DNA from: a virus
IMG/VR virus record: IMGVR_UViG_3300005532_000244
Location: 1-64,000 of that record
Reading direction: 5' to 3' (one strand)
Length of the DNA: 64,000 bases
The position numbers and the translations under genes were made by a program. The notes below the pieces were generated by a model that was not told where the DNA came from, searched no databases, and saw only the letters and a list, made by a program, of their open reading frames with translations. The stretch's first letter is position 1, and every line of letters begins with the position of its first letter. Positions 15,392 through 24,019 of this stretch are shown here, one piece after another.

Positions 15392-15874
15392 ATGGCGCTG
15401 ACCGCGAAGCAGCAGGCGTTCGTCGACGAGTACCTCGTCACCCTCAACGCCTCAGACGCCGCACGCAAAGCCGGCTACAGCGCGAAAACTGCCGCGCAGA
15501 TGGGCCACAAGCTGCTCGCCGACCCGGAGGTCGCCGCCGCGATCGAGACGGCGAAGCAGGCGCGCAGCGAACGCACCCAGATCAGCCAGGACAGGGTGCT
15601 CGAAGAGCTCGCCGCGGTCGCGTTCTCCGATGTCCGCGACTACGTCGCCTGGGACGGCACCACAGTGATGCTGAAAGCATCGCCCGACCTCGCTGACGCT
15701 CGCGCGGTCGCCTCCGTGGCCGGAGACGGCGAGAAGGCGACGCTGCGGATGCACGACAAGATCCGGGCGCTCGAGATCCTCGGCAAACACGTCGGCCTCT
15801 TCAAGGAACAAAGCCCGTTCGGCGACGGCCCGATCAGCGTCGAGGTGATCTGGCCCGAACAAGCCGGCGAGTGA
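15392..15874 (+). CDS. terS: Terminase small subunit
   Basis: Encodes 160 residues. The N-terminal helix-turn-helix LTAKQQAFVDEYL, NASDAARKAGYS and MGHKLLADPEV is the standard Terminase_2 motif that recognises the packaging site. The C-terminal half (IRALEILGKHVGLF) is for oligomerisation and contact with TerL. The large subunit follows about 1.5 kb downstream after four or five small genes. Confidence 0.93.
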   Translation: MALTAKQQAFVDEYLVTLNASDAARKAGYSAKTAAQMGHKLLADPEVAAAIETAKQARSERTQISQDRVLEELAAVAFSDVRDYVAWDGTTVMLKASPDLADARAVASVAGDGEKATLRMHDKIRALEILGKHVGLFKEQSPFGDGPISVEVIWPEQAGE

Positions 15875-15925
15875 GCTTCGAAGGCCCCGACCGGTGGCGC
15901 GACGAGGACTACTGGCCGCCGTTCC

Positions 15926-16099
15926 ATGACTCCTACACCGATGCTGACCCTCAGCCCAGCCGCGGCCGCGGTCTCGATCGCCGCGATCCTGCTGCTGCTC
16001 GCGTTCGCGAACATGATCCTCTACGGCCACTGCTGCCCCGGCTGCGGCGGACGCCGCGAGCACCACGCCGACTGCCCGCTCCACAAAGACGAATCGTGA
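15926..16099 (+). CDS. Small membrane protein with zinc ribbon
   Basis: Encodes 57 residues: one transmembrane helix (AAAAVSIAAILLLLAFANMI) then HCCPGCGGRREHHADCPLH, a compact Cys/His metal site on one face of the membrane. Its stop overlaps the GTG of the next gene as GTGA. A GTG at 15871 opens another frame here, but after ~28 residues it degenerates into Arg-rich sequence typical of an out-of-frame reading. Confidence 0.6.
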   Translation: MTPTPMLTLSPAAAAVSIAAILLLLAFANMILYGHCCPGCGGRREHHADCPLHKDES

Positions 16100-16824
16100 G
16101 AGCGCTCGCCATTGCGGCCGGCGTGTTCGCGCTGATCGCCTGCACCGGCGCCCACGCCGCGACCGGCACGCGAACGATCTACGTGACCAACGGGTCGACG
16201 ATGGTCACCGACGCCGAGCTCGCGGACGCGCTGCCCGCCTTCCAGCAGGCGCTCGATCAGGACTTCGCACCCGAGTGGGGCGCCGACGCGACGCTCGTGC
16301 AGCTGCCCGCAGGCGCCACCGTCCCGGCGGGCGGATGGTCGATCGCGATCAGCGACGAGCCAGACGTGTTCGGCGCGGCCGGCTACCACGACATCGGTGC
16401 CGGGCATGTGCCGTTCGCGAGGGTGTTCGCGGACACCGGGCTCGAGTGGCAGGTCACTTTCACGCACGAGCTCTGGGAGATGCTCGCCGACCCGTACTGC
16501 GACCGGACCGCGTCACCGGCGAAACTCGGCGAGCACACGAAAGCCGGGCAGGCGCTGTACGCGCTCGAGGTCGCAGACCCGGTCGAGGACCAGTCGTTCG
16601 CGTATTCGCGGCCGGGCGCGGACGGTGCGCCGGTGCCGATCTCCGATTTCGTGACCGAACGGTGGTTCGACGGTGAGGGCGGCGGCCGCTTCGATTTCGC
16701 CGGCCATGTGAAGCATGCGCTGCAGATCCTGACGAACGGCTACATCACCGAGTACACCGGCGGCGGCTGGACACGGCTGCCGATCTTCTACCGGTTGCCG
16801 TTCGACCGGTTGCCGGTCCGCTGA
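16096..16824 (+). CDS. Exported protein with HELWE motif, possible metallopeptidase
   Basis: Encodes 242 residues. The signal peptide is ~21 residues (MRALAIAAGVFALIACTGAH). A conserved-looking core has FTHELWEMLADPYCDR, ALEVADPVEDQSFAY and PISDFVTERWFDG. HELxE resembles half of a zinc peptidase site; the complete HExxH is absent, so catalysis is unproven. Lying between terS and terL, it may act on the virion surface, the cell wall, or be a lysogeny factor. Confidence 0.6.
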   Translation: MRALAIAAGVFALIACTGAHAATGTRTIYVTNGSTMVTDAELADALPAFQQALDQDFAPEWGADATLVQLPAGATVPAGGWSIAISDEPDVFGAAGYHDIGAGHVPFARVFADTGLEWQVTFTHELWEMLADPYCDRTASPAKLGEHTKAGQALYALEVADPVEDQSFAYSRPGADGAPVPISDFVTERWFDGEGGGRFDFAGHVKHALQILTNGYITEYTGGGWTRLPIFYRLPFDRLPVR

Positions 16825-17021
16825 TGTACGAGTGCGCACGCTACGCGGCCGCCGGTGTCGGCTACGCGGAGGCGTGGCGGATCATGGCCGAACGGTGCGA
16901 GGTGCCGCCGTCGCTCGAGGTGTTCGACCACGTGCTGACGATGCTGCGGGGGCAGACCAGGCTGCTCGTCGCGCCGGAGTGGCTCGCCCAGAAGATCGCC
17001 CAGTCGTACGTGCGGCAGTGA
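16824..17021 (+). CDS. Small unknown protein
   Basis: Encodes 65 residues (MYECARYAAAGVGYAEAW, then LTMLRGQTRLLVAPEW). The ATG overlaps the previous stop. Helical, no recognisable motif; conserved position between terminase subunits suggests a packaging-related accessory. Confidence 0.55.
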   Translation: MYECARYAAAGVGYAEAWRIMAERCEVPPSLEVFDHVLTMLRGQTRLLVAPEWLAQKIAQSYVRQ

Positions 17022-17025
17022 GCAC

Positions 17026-17223
17026 GTGGATCGCCGACGCCGCCACGAAGCCCGCGACTACGAGTACGGCGACAACCTGCCCGTCTATCGCGGCGACATC
17101 AGCGCGATCCAGCACCCGTTCGACCTGACCGACGACCAGATCGAGCAGGTCGAGAGCGAGCTCGCCGAGAAGCTCGCGAAGAAGCGACCGCCGGGGTTCG
17201 CGCCCTGGCCCGACGAGACGTGA
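17026..17223 (+). CDS. Small acidic protein
   Basis: Encodes 65 residues with YEYGDNLPVYRGDISAI and DDQIEQVESELAEKLAKKRP. GTG start five bases after the previous stop; another GTG at 17018 opens a Thr-rich frame that is less plausible. Its stop overlaps the next gene. Confidence 0.55.
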   Translation: MDRRRRHEARDYEYGDNLPVYRGDISAIQHPFDLTDDQIEQVESELAEKLAKKRPPGFAPWPDET

Positions 17224-17369
17224 AGAAGCCCGCTGGCAAGCACTACATCGCCGAGGATCTGGCCGAGCTGACCGACGAGCTCGGCGACGACGTCGAGCAC
17301 TGGATCCTCGCCGCCCTCGACTGGGACGAGCTTGCCCAAGCGATCGAGACCTGGTCGAAAACACTGTGA
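17220..17369 (+). CDS. Small acidic protein upstream of terL
   Basis: Encodes 49 residues, MKKPAGKHYIAEDLAELTDE then VEHWILAALDWDELA. GTG start overlaps the previous stop and its own stop overlaps the GTG of terL, so it is tightly coupled. Unknown function. Confidence 0.6.
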   Translation: MKKPAGKHYIAEDLAELTDELGDDVEHWILAALDWDELAQAIETWSKTL

Positions 17370-18775
17370 CCGCGCTCGCCCCCGCCCCCGACCGCACCGT
17401 CGACGAGCGCACGCTCACCGTCACGCTGCCGCCGCTGCACGACGGGCAACGGCTGATCGGCCGCTCCACCGCACGCTTCAAAGTGATCGCCGCCGGCCGC
17501 CGCTGGGGCAAAACCCGCCGCTCCGTCCGCCGCGTCGTCGGTGCCGCGCTCACCGACCCGGGCGGCTACTTCTGGGCCGCACCGACGTTCTCGCTGACGC
17601 TCGAGGGCTGGGAGCAGATGTGCTGGCTCGCCGACCAGATCCCCGGCGGCCAGATCCTCAAAGGGCAACGCAAGGTCACCTTCCCCGGCGGCGGCTGGGT
17701 GCAAGCGAAGTCGGCGAACAACCCCAACTCGCTGCGGTCGCGCGGCTTGAAAGGCGTCGTGCTCGAGGAGGCGGCGTTCATGCACGAAGACGCGTGGCGG
17801 CTCGCGATCCGGCCCGCGCTGGCGGACAAGCGCGGCTGGGCGGAGTTCATCTCCACCCCGAACGGCCACAACTGGTTCTACGAGCTCGCCGAGCGTGCCG
17901 GTCTCGCCGAGGTCGAGCGCGGCCGAGGCAACGTCGACGACTCAGGCGTCACCTGGGCGAACGGCAACGACAGCTGGGCGTACTTCCACGCGCCGACCGC
18001 ATCGAACCCGTTCATCGCCGAGGCCGAGCTCGAGGAGATGCTCGAAGAGCTCGGCCCGTTCGCCTACGCGCAGGAGATCGACGCCGACTTCGCAGCCGAA
18101 GGCACCCACTCGTTCAGCCCGCAGCACTTCCGCTACTTCACCGTCGCGAATGACGGGTTCGTCTTGCGGCTCGGCGACGGGTCTAAGCGGTTCGTGCCCG
18201 CGGACGAGCCGTGGATGGTGCAGACATACGATCTCGCGTTCAGCGAGAACATGTCGGCGGACTACTTCGTCGGGCTGACGATGCTCGTCTGCCGCGACGG
18301 CTCACGGCTGATCCTCGACGTCTACAGGGATCACGTCGCCTGGTCGAACCAGCCCGCCGTGATCGAAGAGCGCTACCTGAACGCGCCCGCGCTGCTCACC
18401 GAGCACGGCCACGAGCACGCGAAGCGGCCGGCGCTCGTCGGGGTGGAGAAGGAGTTCCACCAGATGTCGGTGATCCAGGAGCTCCGCCGCCGCTCCGGCA
18501 TCCCTGTCCGGCCGATGGGCACGCTCGGCCGCGACAAGCCGGTGCGTGCGTTGCGGCCGGCGCAGCTGTACCAGAACGAGAAGATCTTCCACCTCGAGGG
18601 GGCAAAGTGGCTGCCCGGCTTCGAGCGTGAACTGTGGGACTTCCCGCTCGGCCGCAACGACGACCAGGTCGACGCGCTCGCGTATGCGTGCGAGCTCTCA
18701 GATTCGCCGGCGGCGGGGCTGCTCGAGTGGTACCGCCGGAAGGCGGAGCAATCCGATTCGAAGGAGAACGCCTGA
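17366..18775 (+). CDS. terL: Terminase large subunit
   Basis: Encodes 469 residues. Packaging motor: Walker A AAGRRWGKT (43-51), Walker B VVLEEA (131-136), coupling motif FISTPNG (161-167). The C-terminal nuclease domain has acidic residues in YDLAFSE, VEKEFHQ and RNDDQVDAL of an RNase H-like fold. It translocates DNA into the procapsid through the portal and cuts concatemers. The packaging type (cos or headful) cannot be decided from sequence. Confidence 0.96.
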   Translation: MTALAPAPDRTVDERTLTVTLPPLHDGQRLIGRSTARFKVIAAGRRWGKTRRSVRRVVGAALTDPGGYFWAAPTFSLTLEGWEQMCWLADQIPGGQILKGQRKVTFPGGGWVQAKSANNPNSLRSRGLKGVVLEEAAFMHEDAWRLAIRPALADKRGWAEFISTPNGHNWFYELAERAGLAEVERGRGNVDDSGVTWANGNDSWAYFHAPTASNPFIAEAELEEMLEELGPFAYAQEIDADFAAEGTHSFSPQHFRYFTVANDGFVLRLGDGSKRFVPADEPWMVQTYDLAFSENMSADYFVGLTMLVCRDGSRLILDVYRDHVAWSNQPAVIEERYLNAPALLTEHGHEHAKRPALVGVEKEFHQMSVIQELRRRSGIPVRPMGTLGRDKPVRALRPAQLYQNEKIFHLEGAKWLPGFERELWDFPLGRNDDQVDALAYACELSDSPAAGLLEWYRRKAEQSDSKENA

Positions 18776-19269
18776 TGGCAAAGCCCACCACCGTCGGCAT
18801 CGCCGGCACCGGGATCAAGGCGGCCGTCCGCGACCTGTTCGCGATCTACGCGTCGGTCAAGGCGGTCAAGAACACCGACGGCAACGGCGTCCCGCTCCCC
18901 GACGACGGCAGCCTCGCGATCCTCGGCACAGACGCGAACGAGATCGCGCAGATCCTCGACGTCGAAGGCCAGCCCGTCGCGTCGGCGGCGCCGCTCGGCG
19001 CGACCGCCACGTACACGTCGGGGATCTTCCTGACGCAGGGGTTCGCGCGCATCATCGGCTCGGTCTTCGCGAACGTCGCCGGGACGCTGAACATCGACCA
19101 GTCCCCGGACGGGCAGAACTGGGACGCGACCAACACGATCGCGGTCACGGCGGCGACGGCGACACCGGTCTCGGTCGAGATCGTCTGCCCGTTCGCGAGG
19201 CTGCGCTACGTGAACGGCGCCGGCGCGCAGACGACGTTCCGGCTGAACGCGTTCCTGCGGCGGATCTGA
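18775..19269 (+). CDS. Predicted beta-rich virion protein
   Basis: Encodes 164 residues, low in charge, rich in Ala/Thr/Val. The segment GTLNIDQSPDGQNWDATNTI is typical of beta-sandwich modules in phage structural proteins. The ATG overlaps the terL stop (TGATG). Possible decoration or fibre protein; not assigned further. Confidence 0.6.
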   Translation: MAKPTTVGIAGTGIKAAVRDLFAIYASVKAVKNTDGNGVPLPDDGSLAILGTDANEIAQILDVEGQPVASAAPLGATATYTSGIFLTQGFARIIGSVFANVAGTLNIDQSPDGQNWDATNTIAVTAATATPVSVEIVCPFARLRYVNGAGAQTTFRLNAFLRRI

Positions 19270-19385
19270 TGAGGCTGCGCTACTTCGCCGCCGGGACGGC
19301 CGCCGCCTACGCGGTCGCGCTGGTCGCGCTCTACTGGGCCGGCCGCAGCATCGACAACGCTGTCGCGAGCGTGTTCGGCGGATGA
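19269..19385 (+). CDS. Single-pass membrane peptide
   Basis: Encodes 38 residues, MRLRYFAAGTAAAYAVALVA with one hydrophobic helix. Starts overlapping the previous stop and ends overlapping the next start. Basic N-terminus suggests N-in topology. Unknown function. Confidence 0.55.
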   Translation: MRLRYFAAGTAAAYAVALVALYWAGRSIDNAVASVFGG

Positions 19386-19462
19386 TGAGGGTCGCGCTCT
19401 GGCTCGTAGTCGCCGAGTTCGCGCTCGTGTTCGTGATGCTCGCCGCCGGCGGTGTCAGATGA
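19382..19462 (+). CDS. 26-residue membrane peptide
   Basis: MMRVALWLVVAEFALVFVML plus AAGGVR: one hydrophobic helix only. ATGATGA overlap at both ends gives it the same coupled arrangement as its neighbours. Could be a holin-like or regulatory micropeptide; evidence is context only. Confidence 0.4.
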   Translation: MMRVALWLVVAEFALVFVMLAAGGVR

Positions 19463-19560
19463 GCCGCTGGTGCCAGTGTCTCTGGGCCGTGGAGCGCTGC
19501 GACCGGTGTCCGCGGTCGAGGCTGAATCCGCGCTACTGGTGGAAGCGGCTCGCGCTATGA
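19459..19560 (+). CDS. 33-residue Cys/Trp-rich peptide
   Basis: MSRWCQCLWAVERCDRCPRS then an Arg/Trp-rich tail. The four cysteines (CxC and CxxC) could hold one zinc. ATG overlaps the previous stop. Third in a run of micro-genes between terL and the portal gene. Confidence 0.45.
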   Translation: MSRWCQCLWAVERCDRCPRSRLNPRYWWKRLAL

Positions 19561-19565
19561 CCGGG

Positions 19566-19775
19566 CTACGTCTCGACGTGACGCCGTTCGGCGGACAGGT
19601 CGTCGGCTGGGCGCTGCGCGATCAGCAGATGCGTGAGCCCCCACACGACGAGCAGCAGGCAGAAGAGCCCGGCGCCGGCGTACCAGCCGGTCTCGAGTCC
19701 GAGTAGCACGCAGCCGCCGATGCAGCCGACGACCACCGCGACCGCCGCGACGTCCTCGACCGCGACCTCAACCAT
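19566..19775 (-). CDS. Reverse-strand two-helix membrane protein
   Basis: Encodes 69 residues with hydrophobic segments AAVAVVVGCIGGCVLLGL and AGAGLFCLLLVVWGLTHLLI and a polar tail. Third codon positions are overwhelmingly G/C, more so than in the competing plus-strand frame (19557-19706), which supports the minus strand. Its start overlaps the end of another reverse gene by 8 bases. It runs against the late operon. Unknown function. Confidence 0.55.
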   Translation of the reverse strand: MVEVAVEDVAAVAVVVGCIGGCVLLGLETGWYAGAGLFCLLLVVWGLTHLLIAQRPADDLSAERRHVET

Positions 19776-19875
19776 GCGAGCGATGTCTACGCCTCCCGCG
19801 CCGGCGCCGGTTGCGCCGGCCCTTGCTCGTGCCGTGATTGCGCGGTGTTTTCGTCTTCTCGCTCCACTTGCTCAC
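19768..19875 (-). CDS. Reverse-strand Arg-rich peptide
   Basis: Encodes 35 residues: MSKWSEKTKTPRNHGTSKGR followed by RNRRRRGRRRHRSHG. GTG start; no good ribosome binding site seen. Third-position GC bias favours this strand over the plus-strand frame, which is T-rich at wobble positions. It would be translated just ahead of the membrane protein, so the two form a small antisense unit. Confidence 0.4.
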   Translation of the reverse strand: MSKWSEKTKTPRNHGTSKGRRNRRRRGRRRHRSHG

Positions 19876-19893
19876 CTCGGAGAAGCGTAAGCC

Positions 19894-22800
19894 GTGGGCA
19901 GGATCTCCCAAGCGCTCGTCCCCGTCACCCGCACGCCGCGCGCTGTCACCGTGGTCGAGCAGCAGCGGTCCGCGGGCCCGATGGGCGTCGGCCTGATCAA
20001 GTGGGCGGTCGGCAACGGCCTCGCACCGCTCGATCTCGCCAAGGCCGTCGAGCGCGAAGCGGCACGCACCACCGATATCCGCGACCTCGCCGTCCGGCTC
20101 GCCGGCCCCGACCCGACGATGGGCGCACCGTGGGCGAGCTTCGACGGCAACCGGCTGACCGGCGCGCAGATGGGGCCGGGCCAGCCGGCGACACCGTTCC
20201 CTCTGGGCGGCGACCCGCGCCAGTTCCAATACCGCGTCGGCTGGAACTACCCCTCCCCGCCCGACACCGACCGCGGCGTCGACGGCGAGCTGCTGCGCGT
20301 CCTCGCCGACAGCTTCGACCTGCTCCGGTTGTGCATCGAGATCCGCAAGAACGACATGTGCCACCTCGACTGGGACGTAATCCCGACCGAGAAGAACCGG
20401 TCGAAGCGCGAGCAGTGGTTGAAAGACAACGCCGGCGAGCTCGAGCAGATCAAGCAGTTCTTCGAGTGGCCCGAGGCCTACGTCACCCAGGACGCCGCCG
20501 GCCACTGGGTGCGCCGCGGCAAGGTCCGCTTCGATGTCTGGCTCGGCGCCCTGCTCGAGGACTTCTTCGTCGGCGACTGGCTGACGATCTGGCCCAGGCA
20601 GCTGCATAACGGCGCCACGGTCGCGCTTGACCGCGTCGACGGCATGAACATCAAGCCGCTGCTTGACCTCGACGGCCGCACACCGGAGCCGCCGATGCCC
20701 GCCTACCAGCACTACCTGTACGGTGTGCCGCGGGCGTCGTTCACGCTCGACGAGCTGCTCTACCGGCCGCGGACTGTCCGCAACCACACCCCGTTCGGGT
20801 TCAGCCATGTCGAGCAGATGCTCGTGCTCGTCAACCTCGCGTTGCGCTTCCAGATGTGGGAGACGCAGGCGTACACCGAGTCGGCGCTGCCGCTCGGCCT
20901 GCTCGAGTTCCCCGAGAACTTCTCGCCCGACCAGATCGAGGCGGTCGTGGAGACGCTCAACCAGGCGATCTCGGGGCTCGCCGGGGAGCGGCAGAAGTTC
21001 CACGGCGTGCCGTCCGGGACGAAGTGGAACGCGATCAAGCCGTTCGAGTGGGACCAGTCGTTCGCGCAGTACCTCGTCGAGTACACGGCCGCGATGTTCC
21101 GGCTGAACGCGATGAAGCTCGGGTTTATGCCCGGCCGCGGCAGCGGCGGCCAGGGCCTCGGCGGCAAGGGCTTCTCCGAGCAGCAGTCCGAGAACGACGA
21201 GAACAAGTCGACGATCCCGGACGCCCGCTGGATCGAGGGGTTGATGAACGAGGTGATCCAGCGGTACTTCAACCGCACCGACGTCGAGTTCGTCTTCACC
21301 GAGCTGCAGAGCGACGACGAGCAGTCGTCGATCGACGCGGACAAGGAGGCGATCTTCGCCGGGTTGAAGTCGTGGGATCAGGCGCTCGAGGAGCGCGGCG
21401 AGGAACCGGTGGGGATCTCGGAGCCGTTCCTGATGGCGCCGAACGGGATCATCTATTCGGTCTCCGACATTCAAGCGATTCAGGATCCGGCGTCGAACAA
21501 GGAGTACGAGCGGGCGCAGGCGCCGGGGCTGCCGATCTGGTCGGACCCTGACGCGGAGCCGGAGCCGGCACCGTTCACAGCTGGTGGCCTCCACGGCGGT
21601 CCGTCCGTGCCGCCGCTGGGCTCGGGCAGCGCCGACGGCGGAGACGTGCCGCAGCGTCAGCCGTCAGGCGCGCCCGGGCAGGCCACCGACAGGTCGGGCT
21701 CGCGGGGAGCGGCGCCTCGCGAGCCCGGCTCATCGGCTACTGGAAACGCAGATGCAAGCGACCGTTCAAGTAGCGCTGCGAGTAAGGCGGAGAAGTTCGA
21801 CACGACCTCCGGCTTCCAGCCGCGGCCGACGCTCGACCCGCGCGGCGTGCAGGACGAGCTCCGCCGCTGGAAGCGCAAGAGCGTCAAGGCGTGGCGGAAC
21901 GGCAAGCGCGACGTCGCCTTCGACACCGAGATCGTGCCGGAGACGCTGAAGGCGGAGCTGCTCGGCGAGCTCGCGAAGGCCGACGACGTGCTCGACGTCC
22001 GCGTCGCGTTCGACCATGCGATCGAGAAGGCCGCCGACATGAAGCATCCGATGGGGCAGGCCGGGCTCGAGTGGGCGAACTACCGGCACGCCGAGGAGCT
22101 CGAGCGCTCGTGCGGCACCTGCGCGTTCTTCCACCGTCAAGACGGCGGCCTCTCGACGTGCTCCATGTTCGACGTGCTCGTCGACGGCGACTTCACGTGC
22201 GAGGAGTGGCGCGGCCGCGTTTCGCAAAAAGATTCGCGTAACTCCGAGACGACGCACGCCGGCCTCGTCGTACGCGCCGCCGACACCGGCCGCGTGCTCA
22301 TGCTGCAGCGCTCGATCAAGGACGAAGCCGACCCCGCGCGCGGCACCTGGGAGTTCCCCGGCGGCGGCCTCGAGCCCGGCGAGACGCCGCTCGAGGGCGC
22401 GATCCGCGAGTGGCAGGAAGAGACCGGCGTGCAGCTGCCGCCGGGAACGTTGCACGGCTCCTGGAAGAACGGCATCTACGAGGGCCACGTCTACGTCGTC
22501 CCGTCCGAGCAGGACGTGCCGTTGAACGTCGACGCGGAGAACCGCACGGTCGCGAACCCCGACGATCCCGACGGCGACGACGCGGAGACGCTCGCCTGGT
22601 GGGCGCCCTCAGAGGCGCGCACGAACCCGGCGCTACGGCCCGAGTGCGAACTGTGCGACTGGGACATGATCGACGGCGCCGTGCCGGGCGCGCAGTTCAA
22701 GCTCGCCGGTGTCCTCGTCGACCTCGCGAAAGCCGCTGCGCCGTCCGACGGCGACACCGACCGGGAGAAGCGGATCAAGCAGCTCGCCGCGGTCGCCGGC

Positions 22801-23562
22801 GCAGCGCTCGCAAGCCATGCGGTCGGCGTCTACGGGCAGAAGGTCAAGCTCGGCCGGCAGACCAACGACCTCGTCGGCAAACTCGAAGACCACTACCGGT
22901 CAGCGCTCGAAGCTGGCTCAGGCGACGCCGCGAGCGCGCACCGGATCGACACGCTCGACCAGAACACGATCAACGCGATCGCCCGCCAGCGCGCGGAAGC
23001 GCAGCGGCCCGCCGCACGCACCCTCGTCGAGCAGGCAGCGAAAACCGGGAGCGTGAAGCCGCAGGCGATCAACGCGCTCGCCCGCGGCGCGAAGGCCGCC
23101 TACGAGGAAGGCTTCGGTCGCACCGTCACCCAGGCAGCACCCGACGCGCTCGCGGTGTGGCGGACGCTCGCGACCGACCCGTGCCAGCCGTGCGAGGAAC
23201 GCGACGGGCAGGTGTTCACGCTCAACGAGCTGCCGGGCTGGCCCGGCGACGGCGACTTCGGCGGCGATCTATGCGAAGGCGGCCCGAACGACCGCTGCGA
23301 GCTCGAGTGGCGGATGCCGGCGGAGGAGCCCGACGAGGAATACGTGGCGACCGCGGAGCTTGAGAAGACCGACGCCGCGGTACCGGTGGCGCCATCCGCG
23401 GGCGAGCATTTCGCTGAGCGTGTCGTCGGCGCGCTTGAGCGGCTCGCCGACAAACCAGCGGAAGAGCACCACCACCACGTGACCGTCGAGCAGCCGCCGC
23501 GCGGACCTGTCCGCGTCGAGAAGACCAGGGACGGGATGCGGCTGATCCCGGAGGAGGACTGA
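19894..23562 (+). CDS. Portal protein fused to NUDIX and MuF-like domains
   Basis: Encodes 1222 residues, over twice a usual portal. Residues 1 to ~600 are portal (DLLRLCIEIRKNDM; a long helix region near 310-430; HVEQMLVLVNLALRFQMWE). After a Gly/Pro-rich linker, a Cys-rich module near 740 (CGTCAFF, CSMFD, FTCEEW). Residues ~790-930 form a NUDIX domain with an intact box GX5EX7REXXEEXG at ~824-846. Residues ~1000-1140 resemble the MuF head-morphogenesis domain (AYEEGFGRTV, DPCQPCEERDGQVF). GTG at 19894 with GGAGAAG upstream. The portal is the DNA gate; MuF proteins enter the capsid; the NUDIX part would hydrolyse a nucleoside-diphosphate-linked substrate. Confidence 0.9.
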   Translation: MGRISQALVPVTRTPRAVTVVEQQRSAGPMGVGLIKWAVGNGLAPLDLAKAVEREAARTTDIRDLAVRLAGPDPTMGAPWASFDGNRLTGAQMGPGQPATPFPLGGDPRQFQYRVGWNYPSPPDTDRGVDGELLRVLADSFDLLRLCIEIRKNDMCHLDWDVIPTEKNRSKREQWLKDNAGELEQIKQFFEWPEAYVTQDAAGHWVRRGKVRFDVWLGALLEDFFVGDWLTIWPRQLHNGATVALDRVDGMNIKPLLDLDGRTPEPPMPAYQHYLYGVPRASFTLDELLYRPRTVRNHTPFGFSHVEQMLVLVNLALRFQMWETQAYTESALPLGLLEFPENFSPDQIEAVVETLNQAISGLAGERQKFHGVPSGTKWNAIKPFEWDQSFAQYLVEYTAAMFRLNAMKLGFMPGRGSGGQGLGGKGFSEQQSENDENKSTIPDARWIEGLMNEVIQRYFNRTDVEFVFTELQSDDEQSSIDADKEAIFAGLKSWDQALEERGEEPVGISEPFLMAPNGIIYSVSDIQAIQDPASNKEYERAQAPGLPIWSDPDAEPEPAPFTAGGLHGGPSVPPLGSGSADGGDVPQRQPSGAPGQATDRSGSRGAAPREPGSSATGNADASDRSSSAASKAEKFDTTSGFQPRPTLDPRGVQDELRRWKRKSVKAWRNGKRDVAFDTEIVPETLKAELLGELAKADDVLDVRVAFDHAIEKAADMKHPMGQAGLEWANYRHAEELERSCGTCAFFHRQDGGLSTCSMFDVLVDGDFTCEEWRGRVSQKDSRNSETTHAGLVVRAADTGRVLMLQRSIKDEADPARGTWEFPGGGLEPGETPLEGAIREWQEETGVQLPPGTLHGSWKNGIYEGHVYVVPSEQDVPLNVDAENRTVANPDDPDGDDAETLAWWAPSEARTNPALRPECELCDWDMIDGAVPGAQFKLAGVLVDLAKAAAPSDGDTDREKRIKQLAAVAGAALASHAVGVYGQKVKLGRQTNDLVGKLEDHYRSALEAGSGDAASAHRIDTLDQNTINAIARQRAEAQRPAARTLVEQAAKTGSVKPQAINALARGAKAAYEEGFGRTVTQAAPDALAVWRTLATDPCQPCEERDGQVFTLNELPGWPGDGDFGGDLCEGGPNDRCELEWRMPAEEPDEEYVATAELEKTDAAVPVAPSAGEHFAERVVGALERLADKPAEEHHHHVTVEQPPRGPVRVEKTRDGMRLIPEED

Positions 23563-23563
23563 G

Positions 23564-24016
23564 ATGGCGGCATCCGCACGCGCCTACGGCAACATGCTCG
23601 CGAAGGTGTTCGGGTCGACGTCCACCGACAAGGTCGACTGGGTCAACGACACGATCATGGTCGGCCTGCTCGGCGCCGGCTACACCCCGAACGTCGACAC
23701 CCACATCTACTGGTCCGACGTAAGCGCGAACGAGATCGCCGCCGGCGGCGGGTACGCCTCCGGCGGACTCGCGCTCGCAGGTAAGAGCATCGTCTACGAC
23801 TCCTCCGCGCACACGGTCCGGCTGAAGGCGGGCACGTCACAGTGGCTGACCTCGACGATCTCCTACCGGTACGCGGCGATCTACAAGAGCACCGGCACCG
23901 GGTCGACGTCGCTGCTGCTCGGCTACTTCGACCCGGGCGGCACCGAGCAAGACACCGGCGGCACCCTCTCAATCGTCTGGGACGCGACCAACGGAATCTT
24001 CGCATTCGCGGTCTGA
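23564..24016 (+). CDS. Beta-rich virion-type protein
   Basis: Encodes 150 residues, Gly/Ser/Thr-rich with little charge: DTIMVGLLGAGYTPNVDTHI, TISYRYAAIYKSTGTGS, GTLSIVWDATNGIFAF. The pattern is common in phage genes near the head module and is probably structural, but no homologue can be named. Confidence 0.6.
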   Translation: MAASARAYGNMLAKVFGSTSTDKVDWVNDTIMVGLLGAGYTPNVDTHIYWSDVSANEIAAGGGYASGGLALAGKSIVYDSSAHTVRLKAGTSQWLTSTISYRYAAIYKSTGTGSTSLLLGYFDPGGTEQDTGGTLSIVWDATNGIFAFAV

Positions 24017-24019
24017 GCT

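Noticed and set aside
19557-19706. Plus-strand 49-residue frame opposite the reverse membrane gene
   Set aside because: Coupled start is attractive, but the reverse frame has clearer protein features and stronger third-position bias.
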